This document shows, one piece after another, positions 1 through 11,356 of a stretch of 58,563 nucleotides of DNA. The translations under genes were made by a program, and so were the position numbers. How positions within the stretch are numbered: the first letter of the stretch is position 1; the number at the start of each line of letters is the position of its first letter. The DNA comes from Pleurotus ostreatus/Saccharomyces cerevisiae fusant (taxonomy: Eukaryota; Opisthokonta), in NCBI GenBank assembly GCA_024196135.1, contig JAMQCK010000123.1, forward strand, positions 1 to 58,563. The letters run 5' to 3'. The notes under the pieces were generated by a model, which made no database searches, was not told the origin of the DNA, and saw only the letters and a program-made list of their open reading frames with translations.

Positions 1-1560
1 TCAGGACCCCCGACCGCCGGAGGCGTGCGTGCGATCCAACGGATAAACTATGCGAAGGGGGAGGGGGTCCTACCTCCTTGGGGCGAGGAAACGCGGTGGG
101 AGGGGGTGGGAGGGGGTGGGACGGTAGGTGAGCGATGCGCTTTTTCTAAATTTCCACGAAATATACTCATTGAACCCATCTTTCGACTAGGTTGAGCCGG
201 CGGAGGCATGCGTGCGCTGCCTCGGGCGTAACATGCGACGGGGGGAGGGGTGAGGGGGACACGCGGAGGCACCCAGACGGAGGAAGGGGGCGAAACCATC
301 GGTGAGCTTCACCCTACGCCTTGTTTTCGTCGAGGCGCACTGACATCTTCCATTTTGCCGCTAGATTAGACCGCCGGAGGAACGCGCGGGCGTCCTCACT
401 CGAGAAAGACCGCGTCGAGGGCGGGGTGCCCTACCTGTCATGCGCGTTGACGTGGTCGCACTAATCCCTTTTTCGAAGGATTTCTGGACGCATTTTCGCT
501 GACCCCAAACCGCCGGAGGCCTGCGCGGGTACCCTCGGCGAAGGGTGCGACGGGGGCGGGGTGCCCTCCCCCCTCCTCTGTCAAGAACATACTGACCCCC
601 CTCAGGCGATTATTGAATGACTTCGCGCCGCCAGAGGCGTGCGTGAGCTACCCTGGTGAATGCTGCGAAGAGGGTGGGGGGCCCTTCGCCTCTACGAAAT
701 GCGTTAAGCGGGGGCACCTTGACCCCTTATTACACGATTTTACCGTGCCGAAGCCGTCCAACGAAGGTGGGGTCCCCCTTCACCCGCCTTTTTGTAAGAT
801 AAGATACTAACCACACTTTGAGCCCTTTTTAGACGACTTTTGGACTAGATCGAGCCGCCGGAGGCGAGCGCGGGCTCCCTCGGTGAGGAATGCGACGAGG
901 GTGGGGTCACCCTCTCACCCCCTCCCTTTGCCACAAATATGCTGACCCCCTTTCAGGAGTTTAGTGAGCGAATCTTCGGCGAGGTCGAGCCGCCGGAGGC
1001 GCGCGAGAGGTCCCTCGATGAAGGCTGTGAAGAGGGTGGGGAACCCTCCCCCTCCTCTATGACTCAAGAGACGCTCGAGGCCCCCTGGGCCCCTTGGTGG
1101 GGCGACTTTTCCGCGAGGGCGAGCCGCCGGAGGCGCGCGCGGGGTCTTCGGTGAAGATTGCGACGAGGGTGTACCACCCTCCTCCGGTGCACCCCGTCTC
1201 GGTGGGGTTTAGCATATTTCGCAGCCGCCGGAGGCACGCGCGAGCAAGATGGCGAGGGCAGGGTGCCCTTCCTTTCCTTTTCGAGATAACGATGTATGCT
1301 GACTCCTTCTCAGACGACGTCTCGAGCGAGGGCGAGCCGCCGAAGGCGCGCGAGGATCTGTCGGTGAATGGGCGAAGGGGGTAGGCACCCTCCCTCGCCT
1401 CAAGCGAAGAAGGTATGCTTCGTTCTCTTTCTTCTCGATGTGCTGACCATCCTTTAGGCTTTATTATCTTCTGCTCGCGCTTCAGCATCCAACGCGTTGA
1501 GGGCAGGTCTACCCCCCTTGCCTCTAGTCGAGAATGAGGAGGGAGGGAAGGACCTGAAGG
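1..1560 (+). repeat. Array of ~10 degenerate exon/intron-like repeat units
   Basis: A core close to GCCGCCGGAGGC recurs near 14, 196, 371, 510, 627, 854, 989, 1123, 1224 and 1335, spaced about 100-230 bp apart. Downstream of the core most units carry CCCTCGGTGAAGG-like and TGCGACGAGG-like sequence, then GTGGGGTGCCCTCCC-like sequence. Many then run into a fungal intron 3' end (TGCTGACC, pyrimidines, CAG). Clear intron-like stretches are 561-605, 901-956, 1169-1224 and 1263-1313 (45-56 nt). The exon-like parts read EPPEAR...SLGEGC-type peptides in one frame, but stop codons (for example at 846) and lost acceptors prevent one continuous coding model. It may be a decayed gene with duplicated exons or a dispersed repeat family. 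No transposase is visible. Confidence 0.7.
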
Positions 1561-2689
1561 GCCTCTTTTGCAGATGTCGGTGAGTCTGCCTCTTGTTTTC
1601 CTTGGGGATGCACGAGTGGGCGAAGGAGCTGACCTCTTCTCAACAGGTCTCCTGCGCTTCTGACCGCGCGTGCGCACCCTACTTCCCCTTGGCGAGGGAA
1701 GCGATGGGGGCGCCCATTTCGTGAACCGAGGCGAAGGAGCGCCATCCCCGGCGTCGCTCTTCTTCGCACGCCACGCCACTCGAGACCACCAAGCTCAGGT
1801 GTGCATCGCACCACCTCCCTTCCGCGTCGCGTCGCGCTGCCGGAGCCATCTCGCGAGGTAAGTAACACTGATTTCTTCGCTTTTTCGACACAGAAGCGCC
1901 GCATCAGTGCGGGGGAGGCGCGCTTCGGGGTATCGTGCTCGCGCATCGTGTACTGACCTCCGCACCTCGTCTAGAATCCCCGCACAGCTCATCTCCACCC
2001 TCGCGCGACGACGCGAATTTCGAAGGATCCGAGAAGCACAGGCCCCTTGACCCGGTTGGAAGCGGTTCTGCTATGCCCCCTCGTAGGTACACTCGTAGCT
2101 GTTGCGATGTACACACGTAGATACTCGAATACACACGTTTACTGCCCCCGCTTCGACTTGAAGAGAAAGGCTCGTGAGTGCGAATTTGTGGCGAGGCATT
2201 CCCTCCTCCCGCCGCGGGCGGACTGTCGATGGGTCTGGGTCAGCCAGTTCGCCTGCGCACGCTGCGACGTGACTTTGACTTGTGCACGACTCCTCGTCGT
2301 TCTCGCGAGCGTCGAGCGGCCTTGAGGTGGGGCTTATCACCCTCCTCCTTGCTGAATCGCGCTCTTCCTCGCGCCGAGTCGTAAGCCCCACGATGACAAT
2401 TTCAAAGGCATCCTGTTAGAGCTATCTACTACACGGAGGTGTGCACGACACACGCAACCTACGCGAAGGTGTGCGCGTACGGTAAACCCCCCTCCCCCCT
2501 CCGGATGCCTCCCTCTCAGCCTTCGTCCTCCCTTCTCCTTTCGCCCACCCCCCTCACCTCGCTCGTCCTGCTCCCCGGCGTCTTCTGCACCTCCTCGCGC
2601 GCCTTCCGCCCTGCTTTGCGCGTCTTCCCGCCCCTTCTCGCACGCCCTCGCGTCCTCCCCTGCGTCGTTGGGCCCACCTTCAATAGATG
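1561..2689. other. Intergenic, no supported gene
   Basis: GC-rich sequence between the repeat array and the 3' end of the methyltransferase gene. Intron-like acceptors continue near 1628-1641 and 1951-1974, so the array may fade out through this stretch. The open frames here are short, mutually overlapping and compositionally biased. I see nothing convincing. Confidence 0.5.
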
Positions 2690-3883
2690 CTAGCTCGAGT
2701 TCCAGCCGATCCGATAGTATGCATACCGCACGATCTCTCCCTTCACCCCGCTCCCAGCGTCGCACATGATTAATTCCTTCGACTTGATCACGAGCTCGGG
2801 AGACGACGATGCATTTGAGGCGTCCACGAATCCCGAGGCTTGTGGCGCGGTCGCAAATACGGATTCGATGGTGCTCGACTCGTTGTCGAAGGTGGGCCGA
2901 AGTGGGATGACGAGGTGGAAGGTCGGCGGTGGCGTGGTATGGTCGGACGGCTTGCGCAGGAGTCTCTCTAGACAGCTCTTGATCCACGTCGCGTGCTCGG
3001 CCTCGTAGACGATGTCGGCGCCGAGGACGACGTCGAATGGCTCGTCGAGGGGCGTTGGTGGCGCTGTCTCCCGCGGGAAGGCCTCCCAGTCTAGGCGGTG
3101 GCACTCGAACGACATCCCGCTGTGACCGTCCGCGGGGAGGTTCGAGCGGATATTTGAGGCAAGGTTCTGCAAGACCGAGTCGTAAAAGTCAGTCGCGACG
3201 ACTTGGGCGTCGGGAATCCCCAGACCCTGCACCACCTTCCCCGCGGCGATCCCTACGAGGCCCGTCCCCGCCCCTAGCTCGAGCACGCGCAGGCCGCGCG
3301 GCGAGTCGAGGGCGAACCCGAAGCTTGCAGGGTCCTCTGCGATGGCCTCTGCCAGCACGCACGCTCCGCCCCACGTCTGCGCGCCGACGCTGTGGAAGTC
3401 GTGATTGTCGAGCGGGATGTCCGTGAGGCGCACGTCAATGGATGGCGCCAAGCTCGGGTGCGTCGCTGGGAAGGAAAAGTCGCGCGTGAGGATACCTGCA
3501 GACGCGGGGCCCGCGCAGAGTGCGATGAGCGACGTCGCGTCGTCGAGGGTCTGTTCTGGGACCTCTTCCAGGCAGCTGAGGTGTACAACCAGTGCGTTTA
3601 GCCATCGCAGGGAGTAGGACCGTTCGAATGCATCTGCACGAAGCTCGTCGGCGGCCTCGACGTCGTCCGATATGGATATGTCCGCCGTGAGTTTGACGCG
3701 CTCCTCGTCCAGCACAGACTCGCGTATACGAGAAGACCCTCTGACCTGCGGATTGTAGATCTTGCGCAGATACGCTACGCAGTTGGAAAGTTCCTCGCAC
3801 GTTTCTCGAGAAATGCGCGCTAGAGCAGGCAGCCGTGTCGAAGGTGCCGCGAGCCGGTCTTGAGCTTGCGTCTGTAGGATCAT
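2690..3883 (-). CDS. FAM86/EFM-type protein-lysine methyltransferase (Methyltransf_16 family)
   Basis: Single-exon gene of 397 residues. The C-terminal half is a seven-beta-strand SAM-dependent methyltransferase. Motif I is LELGAGTGL (about residues 201-209), an acidic strand end TDFYD follows (231-235), and the post-II motif is GADIVYE (288-294). The upstream QTWGGACVLAE (169-179) matches the SAM-site approach loop of Methyltransf_16 enzymes such as fungal Efm2/Efm3 and animal FAM86, which methylate lysines on elongation factor 2. The N-terminal ~150 residues are helical and family-specific. The exact substrate is inferred only. The start is the first ATG of the open frame. An E-box and a GTTGAACTT-type motif lie about 110-140 bp upstream. 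Confidence 0.85.
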   Translation of the reverse strand: MILQTQAQDRLAAPSTRLPALARISRETCEELSNCVAYLRKIYNPQVRGSSRIRESVLDEERVKLTADISISDDVEAADELRADAFERSYSLRWLNALVVHLSCLEEVPEQTLDDATSLIALCAGPASAGILTRDFSFPATHPSLAPSIDVRLTDIPLDNHDFHSVGAQTWGGACVLAEAIAEDPASFGFALDSPRGLRVLELGAGTGLVGIAAGKVVQGLGIPDAQVVATDFYDSVLQNLASNIRSNLPADGHSGMSFECHRLDWEAFPRETAPPTPLDEPFDVVLGADIVYEAEHATWIKSCLERLLRKPSDHTTPPPTFHLVIPLRPTFDNESSTIESVFATAPQASGFVDASNASSSPELVIKSKELIMCDAGSGVKGEIVRYAYYRIGWNSS

Positions 3884-3991
3884 AGGAAAGGAGTGACCTT
3901 AGCGAAGGAAAGGATAGTTCCCTGGCGAAAAACCGGAATTAGCCCAGGTCAAGGTGCAAAAACTGCCAAAAACGTGATTTATGACCAAAAG

Positions 3992-4025
3992 CACGTGAGA
4001 TCCGGCAAATGCCGATGTTGAACTT
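3992..4025 (-). promoter_or_regulatory. E-box plus GTTGAACTT motif upstream of the methyltransferase
   Basis: CACGTG at 3992-3997 and GTTGAACTT at 4017-4025 lie about 110 and 135 bp upstream of the methyltransferase ATG. In the direction of transcription the AAGTTCAAC form comes first and the E-box second. The same order is found upstream of PIL1, LPD1 and the H1-like gene. Confidence 0.5.
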
Positions 4026-4721
4026 CGTGGCACGGTTGGCAACCCACGCTACAATTCCCTCTCCCATGGTGTCGAAGATCTCAGGGTCTCGGGCCGCTGT
4101 CTATCTTTCTCGAGGATAGGTGTACTAGGCATGTGCCCATAATCCATTGAGGGAGATAGCCTCCGATGGACTTGAAACAGGGCCCTTTACCGACGAGTCT
4201 ATAGATCTCCAAAAGCCAGCTCGTGCCATCGCGGAAGCTCTCGCTCGTGACGGTCATCACTGATCCACGAACGCCTATGTGAGCTCTACTGACTCCGGAC
4301 CTGCCTCTCGCATGTGCGCTCGCGGTCCTCGGCAGCTTCGCCTTCTCCACTTGGGGTCGGTGGGGCAAGGAGCACGCCCGTCCTGATCCTCGTCCGCTCC
4401 CAACACCTAATCTTGGCGATCGATTGACGCGCCCTCATCTCAGTCTAGAGCGGCAGAGTTCCGGAGAGCAAGCATCTCTTCGTTATCCCTCGGCGTACCC
4501 ACCTTGTAAAGGCGAGCGTGGAGTCCATCGAGGACAATAGCATGAACGAATGTCCCGCGCCTCTCCACTTCTAATACTACGCAATCGGTCAACCTATCTT
4601 CCACCACTGTTCACTCGTCCTGCTCAAGGATAGAAGCGAAGATAGGAGCGATAGTCCAGTACACACTATGATACATGTTTCACTCAGGATACAGCCGACA
4701 ATGGGGTCCCCAGTACTGCGC
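4026..4721. other. Intergenic, no supported gene
   Basis: Between the methyltransferase promoter and the Ste11-like relic. A 95-codon minus frame (4081-4368) is open but matches nothing I recognise and has no supporting splice structure. Confidence 0.4.
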
Positions 4722-5197
4722 TCACTGGCCCGAAGCCGCCCCTCGCAAGTTGGATATCGACGTTGTTGGCGAGATCCTGAAGAACGGTACCGTAAGTACC
4801 TTACACCCCTCGGTCGACGAGAGAACTCACTGAATATATTGCTCGTAGTCCCCCGAAGGCGGACGGTCTGGTGCTGTAGAAATGAAGAATTTGAGGGTAC
4901 CGGCTGCGTCTCCGTGTCGGTGGCAGAGCTCGAATAACGCCGCATCTGAGAGCGCGTCGCTGTGCGCGAAGCCCCCGATGTCTGACTGATATATTTTGAA
5001 GAGCGTCCGTCGTGCCTCCGGGATGTTTATCTGGGGAGAGAGGCGTTAGCTTGCGGCGCGGCCGACCAGAATCCGGGACACAAACCTTCGTAAATATACG
5101 CTCTCGTATACGCGCCCCGTCCTGGGCTCCCGAAATATCGATGACTCGGTATTGCTCAGCATTACAGGTAACGAAGACACGCAGTACGGGTGGAGGC
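4722..5197 (-). pseudogene. Relic of a Ste11-type MAPKKK Ras-binding (ubiquitin-like) domain
   Basis: Two exon-like blocks read as one protein across a canonical 55 nt intron (5085-5031, GTTTGT...CCCCAG). Block one (5197-5086) encodes LRVFVTCNAEQYRVIDISG and ends RERIFTK. Block two (5030-4831) encodes INIPEARRTLFKIYQSDIGG and further on ELCHRHGDAAGTLKFF. From family knowledge, this pattern (IRERIFTKL..IP......IY.S..G, LFELC...GD..GTLKFF) resembles the Ras-binding-like domain of fungal Ste11 MAPKKKs. A second intron (4830-4777) leads to a stop about 18 codons later, and no kinase domain follows. No convincing 5' exon or ATG was found. It is either a truncated copy or a short RA-only gene; I favour a relic. 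Confidence 0.45.
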
Positions 5198-5514
5198 CTA
5201 AGAAGAGGGAAGTCAGCGTCGTACGCGGGGGTACGACAGAACGGAAGAGAACTTGCATGGTTATGACCGGCCGAGACGAGCTTTATAGCGCAACCCAAAC
5301 GAGTTTATGGCGCGACCCGACTTTTATGGCGCGCCCCGGATGCCCTTTAAGTACTATTCGCACTGACCAGGCGCGATCGCGAAACAGTGATGCCTCGTTG
5401 CCGCCGAAATCAGGCAGGCGTCTGTGAGGGCAGCACATGATGTACGATGATGTGCGATATCAGTCACCAAAGCGCCGAGAGAGGGCGAAGATGAACGGCG
5501 GTGGCGCGAGGCGG

Positions 5515-5576
5515 GCACGAAGGTGATTGTGCGTGCACGAAGGTGATTGTGCGATGCGAGAAGAAGTGATTGTGCG
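5515..5576. repeat. Small tandem repeat, 20 bp period
   Basis: GCACGAAGGTGATTGTGCG occurs at 5515-5533 and exactly again at 5535-5553. A degraded third copy (AAGAAGTGATTGTGCG) follows at 5561-5576. No coding or element context. Confidence 0.7.
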
Positions 5577-6404
5577 TTGGGAGAACACGATGGGCGGAAT
5601 GCTGCCTGCGATGGGGGATGGTGCTTACCTGAGCTTGATCGGCTGTTTCAGAGGGTGCGGTTCGCTCGGAGGACGCCATAATTGCTGGAAGAGCGCGGTG
5701 TACCGTGGCATCACGGCAAGCGGATAGGGCGGCACTGGAACCGTGCGATAGTGGGGGGTCCCTAGGACACTGAAGCTGTTGTTTGGTGTGAACCATCACA
5801 GGGTTGCTGGACGAATGTTGGCCCTGCCAGGTGCTACAATCTTCGTATCCCTACTGTAGAAGCACAGTCAGCGAACAACGTAACTGGATGAGCGGCAAAA
5901 CTCACCCTGTTGACGATGACTCAAGTCGTAGCGAAGTAGAGATTTATTAGCTTCGATCAGACTATTGCCTTGAGGTAGACGGACGAGAGGAGAGATAACA
6001 CTCCCAGCAGGCAAGACTGCACATTAAGTATGTAAGGACTGAACCTACAAGGGTCCGAATAAGACAAGCAAAGGGCGTGGAGTAGAAGGTCAACCAGATC
6101 GAACAGATCAGACGGTAAAGTATATCGCAGCAATAGACGTGATCATAGGTAGAGAATGTCGGATTGGTGGGGCGTAAGAGGCCGGTCAGAATATGAAACA
6201 TTATCAGTAAAAACATGGGAGATCCAGACAAGAGCACGGATGCTTGCGAACACGTACAAGGCCTCCAGGATGAAGGGTATCAAAAGGAAGCAAATACATA
6301 AACGATGTCGTTAGATTACGATGACGATCTGTGGTTTACTATCAGCATCACATCGTTGAAGGACTTCAACCCTCGCTTACAATCGCCGGCACGCGTTCGA
6401 GCTC
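5577..6404. other. Intergenic, no supported gene
   Basis: AT-richer sequence 3' of the MSB1-like gene. It probably holds that gene's 3' UTR near 6300-6404. The stretch 5198-5514 is likewise without a recognised gene, apart from three imperfect TTTATGGCGCGACCC-like copies at about 5281-5335. Confidence 0.4.
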
Positions 6405-9400
6405 TTAGGGCGCCGACTCTTCGACTTTCTCCTCGGCCGCAGCCTCCGCTGCAGCCGCAGGTTCGCTACTGTCGAGAGCGAGCTGGGGTCCTGGCGTCGC
6501 TCCGGAGGCAACTACACTTTCCGGGGCCGGCGGCATGTCCAAAGTCTCCTCGGGAACGGCAGCTTCAGTCGCGGACGGGACATCAGCCGAAGTGGAGGGG
6601 ACATCCGTGATATCCGGTACAGCAGGCACATTTGCAGGTGGTATGGGCTCGCTGGAAACGACGGGGACTGGAGGTAAATCTACGAGCTCATCTTCTGCAT
6701 CAGCAGATGTCTCATGCACGTGCCCTGCATCCGGCGCGGAAGCCGTATCATCAACCTATACATGTACAATGAACAGCCGTTATTGTGCGAGTGCGAAAGA
6801 TCACATACCTGCGTTGATTCGACGGCCTCAGACTCGGTCGCTTCCGTAGCTTCCGGCGATGTGGTGTCAGCAGGGACTTCCTCTGCACCGGTCGAGGTCG
6901 TGGTCGCAGGTGCATCTTCAACTGCGGGCTCGGGGGATGGGGCGGCATCGGGTTCATCGGACGCCAATGGAGCAGCCACTGGTGCCTCTTCCTCGACTTG
7001 CACGGGGTGATCTTCGGGGAGTGTGTCCACCGCCTCGATTTCGGGTTCAACAGCAGCTGGAGCAGTGTCCTCGACAGAGGGTAGATCGACCTCAGTCGCG
7101 TCCTTCGTCTCCTCGTCCGCCACGACTTCCGCAGGCGCCTGTTCTTCCGCGCTCGACGGAGCGGCGGGTGTCTCGACAACTGCCTCAACCGGTGCTGTAG
7201 CCTCGGTGGTATCCACGACCTCTTCTCCGACATTCGACCTAGCTGAGGCCGCCTCGGCGATAGGTTCGTCAGCCGGCGCAGACTCTTCTTGTACAGCCTC
7301 CTCAGCTGCAGGGTCGGCAGCGGCAGGGGTCTCCTCTTCCTCAGGTTCGCCAGTGGGAGCAGCGACAGGCTCGATTTCGGTAACTGGTGCTTCAACAGGC
7401 TCTGCAGGTTCTTCAGCAACGACCTCCTCGGCTGCAGTAACTTCTTCGACGGGCGCGGACTCTCCGACAGGTGGACTAGGCGCGGCTTCCTCTGCGACGA
7501 CAGGCTCTTCAACCGATTCCTTGGGAGGCCCTGCCGTGGTCTCCTCAACGGTCGGCGCAACCTCGTCAGCCTGCGGCGATGTCACTTCGTCTTTCTCGAC
7601 AGAGACAGCCTCCGCGGCGGGCTCAGGAGCAGGCTTCGCCTCCGGAGTCTCTTCCTCGACGACGGGAGCCGGCTCGGGGGCTAGCTCTTCAACCGCAGGC
7701 GTCTCCTCTTCGACCACAGCCGGGACCTCCTCCGAAGGGGGCACGACCGCGTCGGTTGTCGCAAGCGTTTCTTCGACAACAGTGGCGGGCTCCTGGACGG
7801 GAGCCGGCGTCTCTTCGACGGCAGGCAGCTCCTCAACGACCGGGGGCTCAGGAGAGGACGGCGAGGCAACAGCGCGCTCGAGCGCGGCGGCAGGGATCTC
7901 CTCGACGGGCGCCGGGGAAGCCTCCACAGGTGCTTCGACAGTGGCAGTGACCTCGGCCGAGGGAACGGGCAGCTCTTCGCTCGGAGTAGTGGGTTCTTCG
8001 ACGGGTGCAGCAAGCTCCTCAGTCGGTGCAGCGTTCTCCTCGGTGGGTGCGATCGGTTCCTCGATGGGCGCAACAGGTTCATCCACTGACGCAACGGGAT
8101 CGGCAACAGATGCCGGCTCAGTAGTATCAGCAGCCTGAACTGCCTCCGCAGGCGCAGGTTCCGTCAACGTCTCAGTCGCGGATGGTGCTGCAGACTCTTC
8201 CGTGGCCGCCTCGCCGCCAGGCGTAGCTGTTGACCGTTCAGTCACTACGCACAAGGACAAGTAGGATTCACGGACCTGTCTCAGCAGCGGCGGGAGTAGC
8301 CTCGGGAATCTCGTCCTTCTTATCCTCATTGACCGCATCCGCAACAGCGACAGCAGCACCTCCGACTACTGCAGCTGCCGCGACCGCAGCGACACCTTCA
8401 GCGACCTTGCTCTTGTCCTCAACCTTTACTTCCGAGGCCTCGCAATCGACCTTCTCCTTCGCCTCCCTGTCGCCCTTCGGCAGTACCTCGCTCGACTTGC
8501 GCGGCACGGGCGAGCTTGGGACCTCGAGCGACCGCCTGATGTCCACCGACTTGCGCTTGATGCCGGCGAACTTGAGCGGCATCTTGCCCTTCTTGTCCTT
8601 CTCTTCTTTCGCCTCCTTCTCCTTCACCTCCTTTACCGGCGGCACCTTCTCTTTTGACGGTTTTTTCGGCACCGTCTTGCCTTCTTCCTCCGCCTCCTCC
8701 TCCCCATCGCTGAGAATCTCTCCGAGCTCGCCAATCCTGCCCGCCTTGCTCGTATTCCGCTTCGACGATCCGCGGGTCCAGAGCGAGAAGCGCTTGCGCG
8801 AGCCCGCCGTGTCGGTCGTGAGCGATGGTCGAGGCGAAGCGACCGCCTCCACGCTCTCCTCCGTCACAGGCGCGGGCGGCTCGACCTTCTTGTACGCATG
8901 CTCGATGACCACCCACTCGACCTTGGGGACCGACAGCCCGTCCTCGACGCCGGGCTCCTTGAGGCGGCAGAGGACGAACGAGGGCCAGTCAGCGGCGATC
9001 GGATCCACGACGCCATCCGCCCAGAAGTCGACGAACGCCTCGTCGAGCTGGCGCACAAAGACCTGCGTCGTCTTGGCCTGTGTGCGCGGGATCGGCGTGG
9101 TCGGCAGTGGGACATCCGCCGGCGATAAAGAGGTTGCTCCGGATTGAGACGCCCCTCGCGACCGCGACCGCGATAACGCCCGCGATGGCGAGACCGCCCG
9201 CGCCTGCACGCTCGATGCCACGCGGTCCAGTCCCGTGAGCCTTGGCACACGGCGTTTGCTCGACTGGCGACTGGGCGGGGTCGTGACCTCGACGTCCGTG
9301 TCCAGGAGGGTAGCCGCGAGCGGGGCGATGTCCTTGCTCTCGAGGAAGCCCGCAGAGGAGAACTGGGCCCAGTCGAGGGGTTGCCCGCTACCGTTGGTTG

Positions 9401-10950
9401 GGAGTGCGGCCGATGCACGGGTGGGAGAGGCCGGAACGCTCGTTGGTGCAGAGGAGGTCGCTGAGAAGGGGGTAGCGAACGAAGTCGTAGGCGGGCTGAT
9501 GGGCGACGTGATAGGGGATGTGGTAGCCGTAGAGACCCCTTCATAGGGCAGCAGCTGCCTACGCGTTGTCACGTAATCCAGGTCGTTGTTCGCAGGAACG
9601 AGCGCGAGGAGACGGATGGTATCGTCTGCGAAGACATTACCAAGGTTCGTCTCTGCATCAGAATTGAGCAGACGGCGAAGCTTGTTCCACAGCGCAACAT
9701 GAGCCTCCGAGGCATCAGCGGGCGGCTCCGCTTTGAGAGCCTCGGCCAAGACGCGAAGGGGATGCACCTTGGTCGGTACGACACTGGGGGCGATCTCTGT
9801 CTCCACGCGTACGTAGAGCGCGTTATCAAGACGCGTCGAGAACGGTGGACGGGGAAGTAGGTCTGAGTCGGGTTCGTAGGAGTACGGGTAACGCTTCACA
9901 AGCTCTGTCAACCGGCGCGGCATTTTGAGGCGAAGAGATTCTTCCCGAATACGAGCCAGAAAGAGGTGCTCAAGGATGCGACCCATGCGCTCCCACCGCG
10001 CGTAGAACGACGCAAAGTCGTCATCGTCCGTCGCGCGTTGAGAGGTCAAGAACCACAAGCCTATAAATTTGGCGAGCTTGCTCCCGGAGATGCCGTTGCC
10101 TTCGGAATGCGAAGCAATCGAAGACACCGTGTCGAGCATCGTGACCAACAGTTCGCGGTGCGGATCCGGGAGGAGGGGGACGAGGAGGTCCTGAAACGCC
10201 CTCGGGGGATAGTTGCCCTGCCTTTCGCCGGTGCTGAACTTGGTATACCACCCGCTCTCCTTCCCGAACTCGGGCGCGGCGCTGTCGAGCTGCAGGTGAC
10301 GCAGGCCCCAGCGGAGGACGGCGGCGACGTCGTGCGGCGAGCGCGCGTACTTGATCTCGGACGCGAAGTCCGCGGCGGGGGCGACAGAGGGGGTTTGGGC
10401 GGGCGAGTTTAACGAGTGGATGAAGAGCGAGATTAGCCTCCGCTGATCTTCGGGGGAGGAGGAGTACCAGTGCGGGTGCATGATGCCGAGGGTCTCGAGG
10501 CCTGAAGAGCGCGCTTAGGTGGCGAAAGACGCGTGGGGATCGAGACGTACCATGAGCGATGATGGACTGCGAGCATGCCCGAAGAAGGATGAGGGCCTCG
10601 GCGGGAGATAGGCGACGCTCGCTGATAGACGACGAGGGTACAGCTTCGAAGACCGTGTCCAGGACGCGTCCGCCTGGCTCTTCCTTGACGCCGGGGAGGT
10701 TCAATGTGAGCTTGAAGTCGTTCTGCACCGCCGTCAGTTGGATGTTCTCAGTCTGAAGTGCAGCACGCACGTTCTTCTCCAGCTCCTTCCTCTGGCCCGC
10801 ATCTGGGAAGTTCTCCACAGATGGGCTGACCGTGGGGGACACCCTCTCGAACTTCCCATCGAGCAGAGACGTCCTAGACTGGCGAGCGTGCGAACGCGAC
10901 TCCCCATGGTCCTTCTTGCGACCAAAGACCTTGGAGAGAATAGAAGGCAT
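6405..10950 (-). CDS. MSB1: Msb1/Mug8-family (Rho-GAP-like) morphogenesis protein with long acidic tail
   Basis: Four exons (10950-10551, 10501-8276, 8226-6809, 6755-6405) joined by 49, 49 and 53 nt GT-AG introns give 1464 residues in one phase. The N-terminal part (start MPSILSKVFGRKK; RLSPAEALILLRACSQSIIAHG; SKLAKFIGLWFLTSQR; then PFSTRLDNALYVRVE) matches the fungal Msb1 domain, a Rho-GAP-related fold that in yeast acts with Cdc42/Rho1 in bud emergence and cell polarity. A Ser/Thr-rich middle and a basic Lys/Glu segment follow. About 590 C-terminal residues, from exons 3 and 4, are almost only Ala, Glu, Pro, Val, Thr and Ser and probably disordered. The long plus-strand open frame across exon 3 is a shadow of this composition. 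Confidence 0.85.
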
Positions 10951-11255
10951 GTCGACGATGTTATTGACGCGCGTCTGAGCTACAGAGGAGGGTCCTGGTC
11001 GAGGGGGATCTCGTCGCGAAGGAAATCAATGGGACGATCGCTTGGCTCTGAGTACCGTTGGGTATCGCAAAAGACGAGGCCCTTATGGCCAGGTATATAG
11101 CTTGAGGTCAGAAGATATCGTTGAAGTGCCTCTTGGACTGTCGGGAAGGGCAAGCTCGCGAATTGTTGACCGGGCCAGCGCAGGGAATAAACCAGCCAAA
11201 AACGAACAATCGCAACTCATTTCCCACGCCTCCGCAGTCACGGGGACATCGAAAA

Positions 11256-11272
11256 GTTGAACCATGCACGTG
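11256..11272. promoter_or_regulatory. GTTGAAC and CACGTG pair between MSB1-like gene and F-box gene
   Basis: GTTGAAC at 11256-11262 and CACGTG at 11267-11272 lie about 310 bp upstream of the MSB1-like ATG and about 85 bp beyond the F-box stop. The order is reversed relative to the MSB1-like gene when compared with the other promoters, so its target is uncertain. The rest of 10951-11356 holds no gene. Confidence 0.3.
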
Positions 11273-11356
11273 AGTATTTTCTAGCTTCATTGAACAAATG
11301 CCCTGATAGTCCAGGCAGAGTTGCCCACGAGTGCCCGCGCGATGCAGTGAAATCGA

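Noticed and set aside
7023..8138. 371-codon plus-strand frame rich in Ser/Thr/Ala/Gly
   Set aside because: It is antisense to exon 3 of the MSB1-like gene. That exon fits canonical introns on both sides, and the plus frame is only the complement of Ala/Glu/Pro/Val codons.
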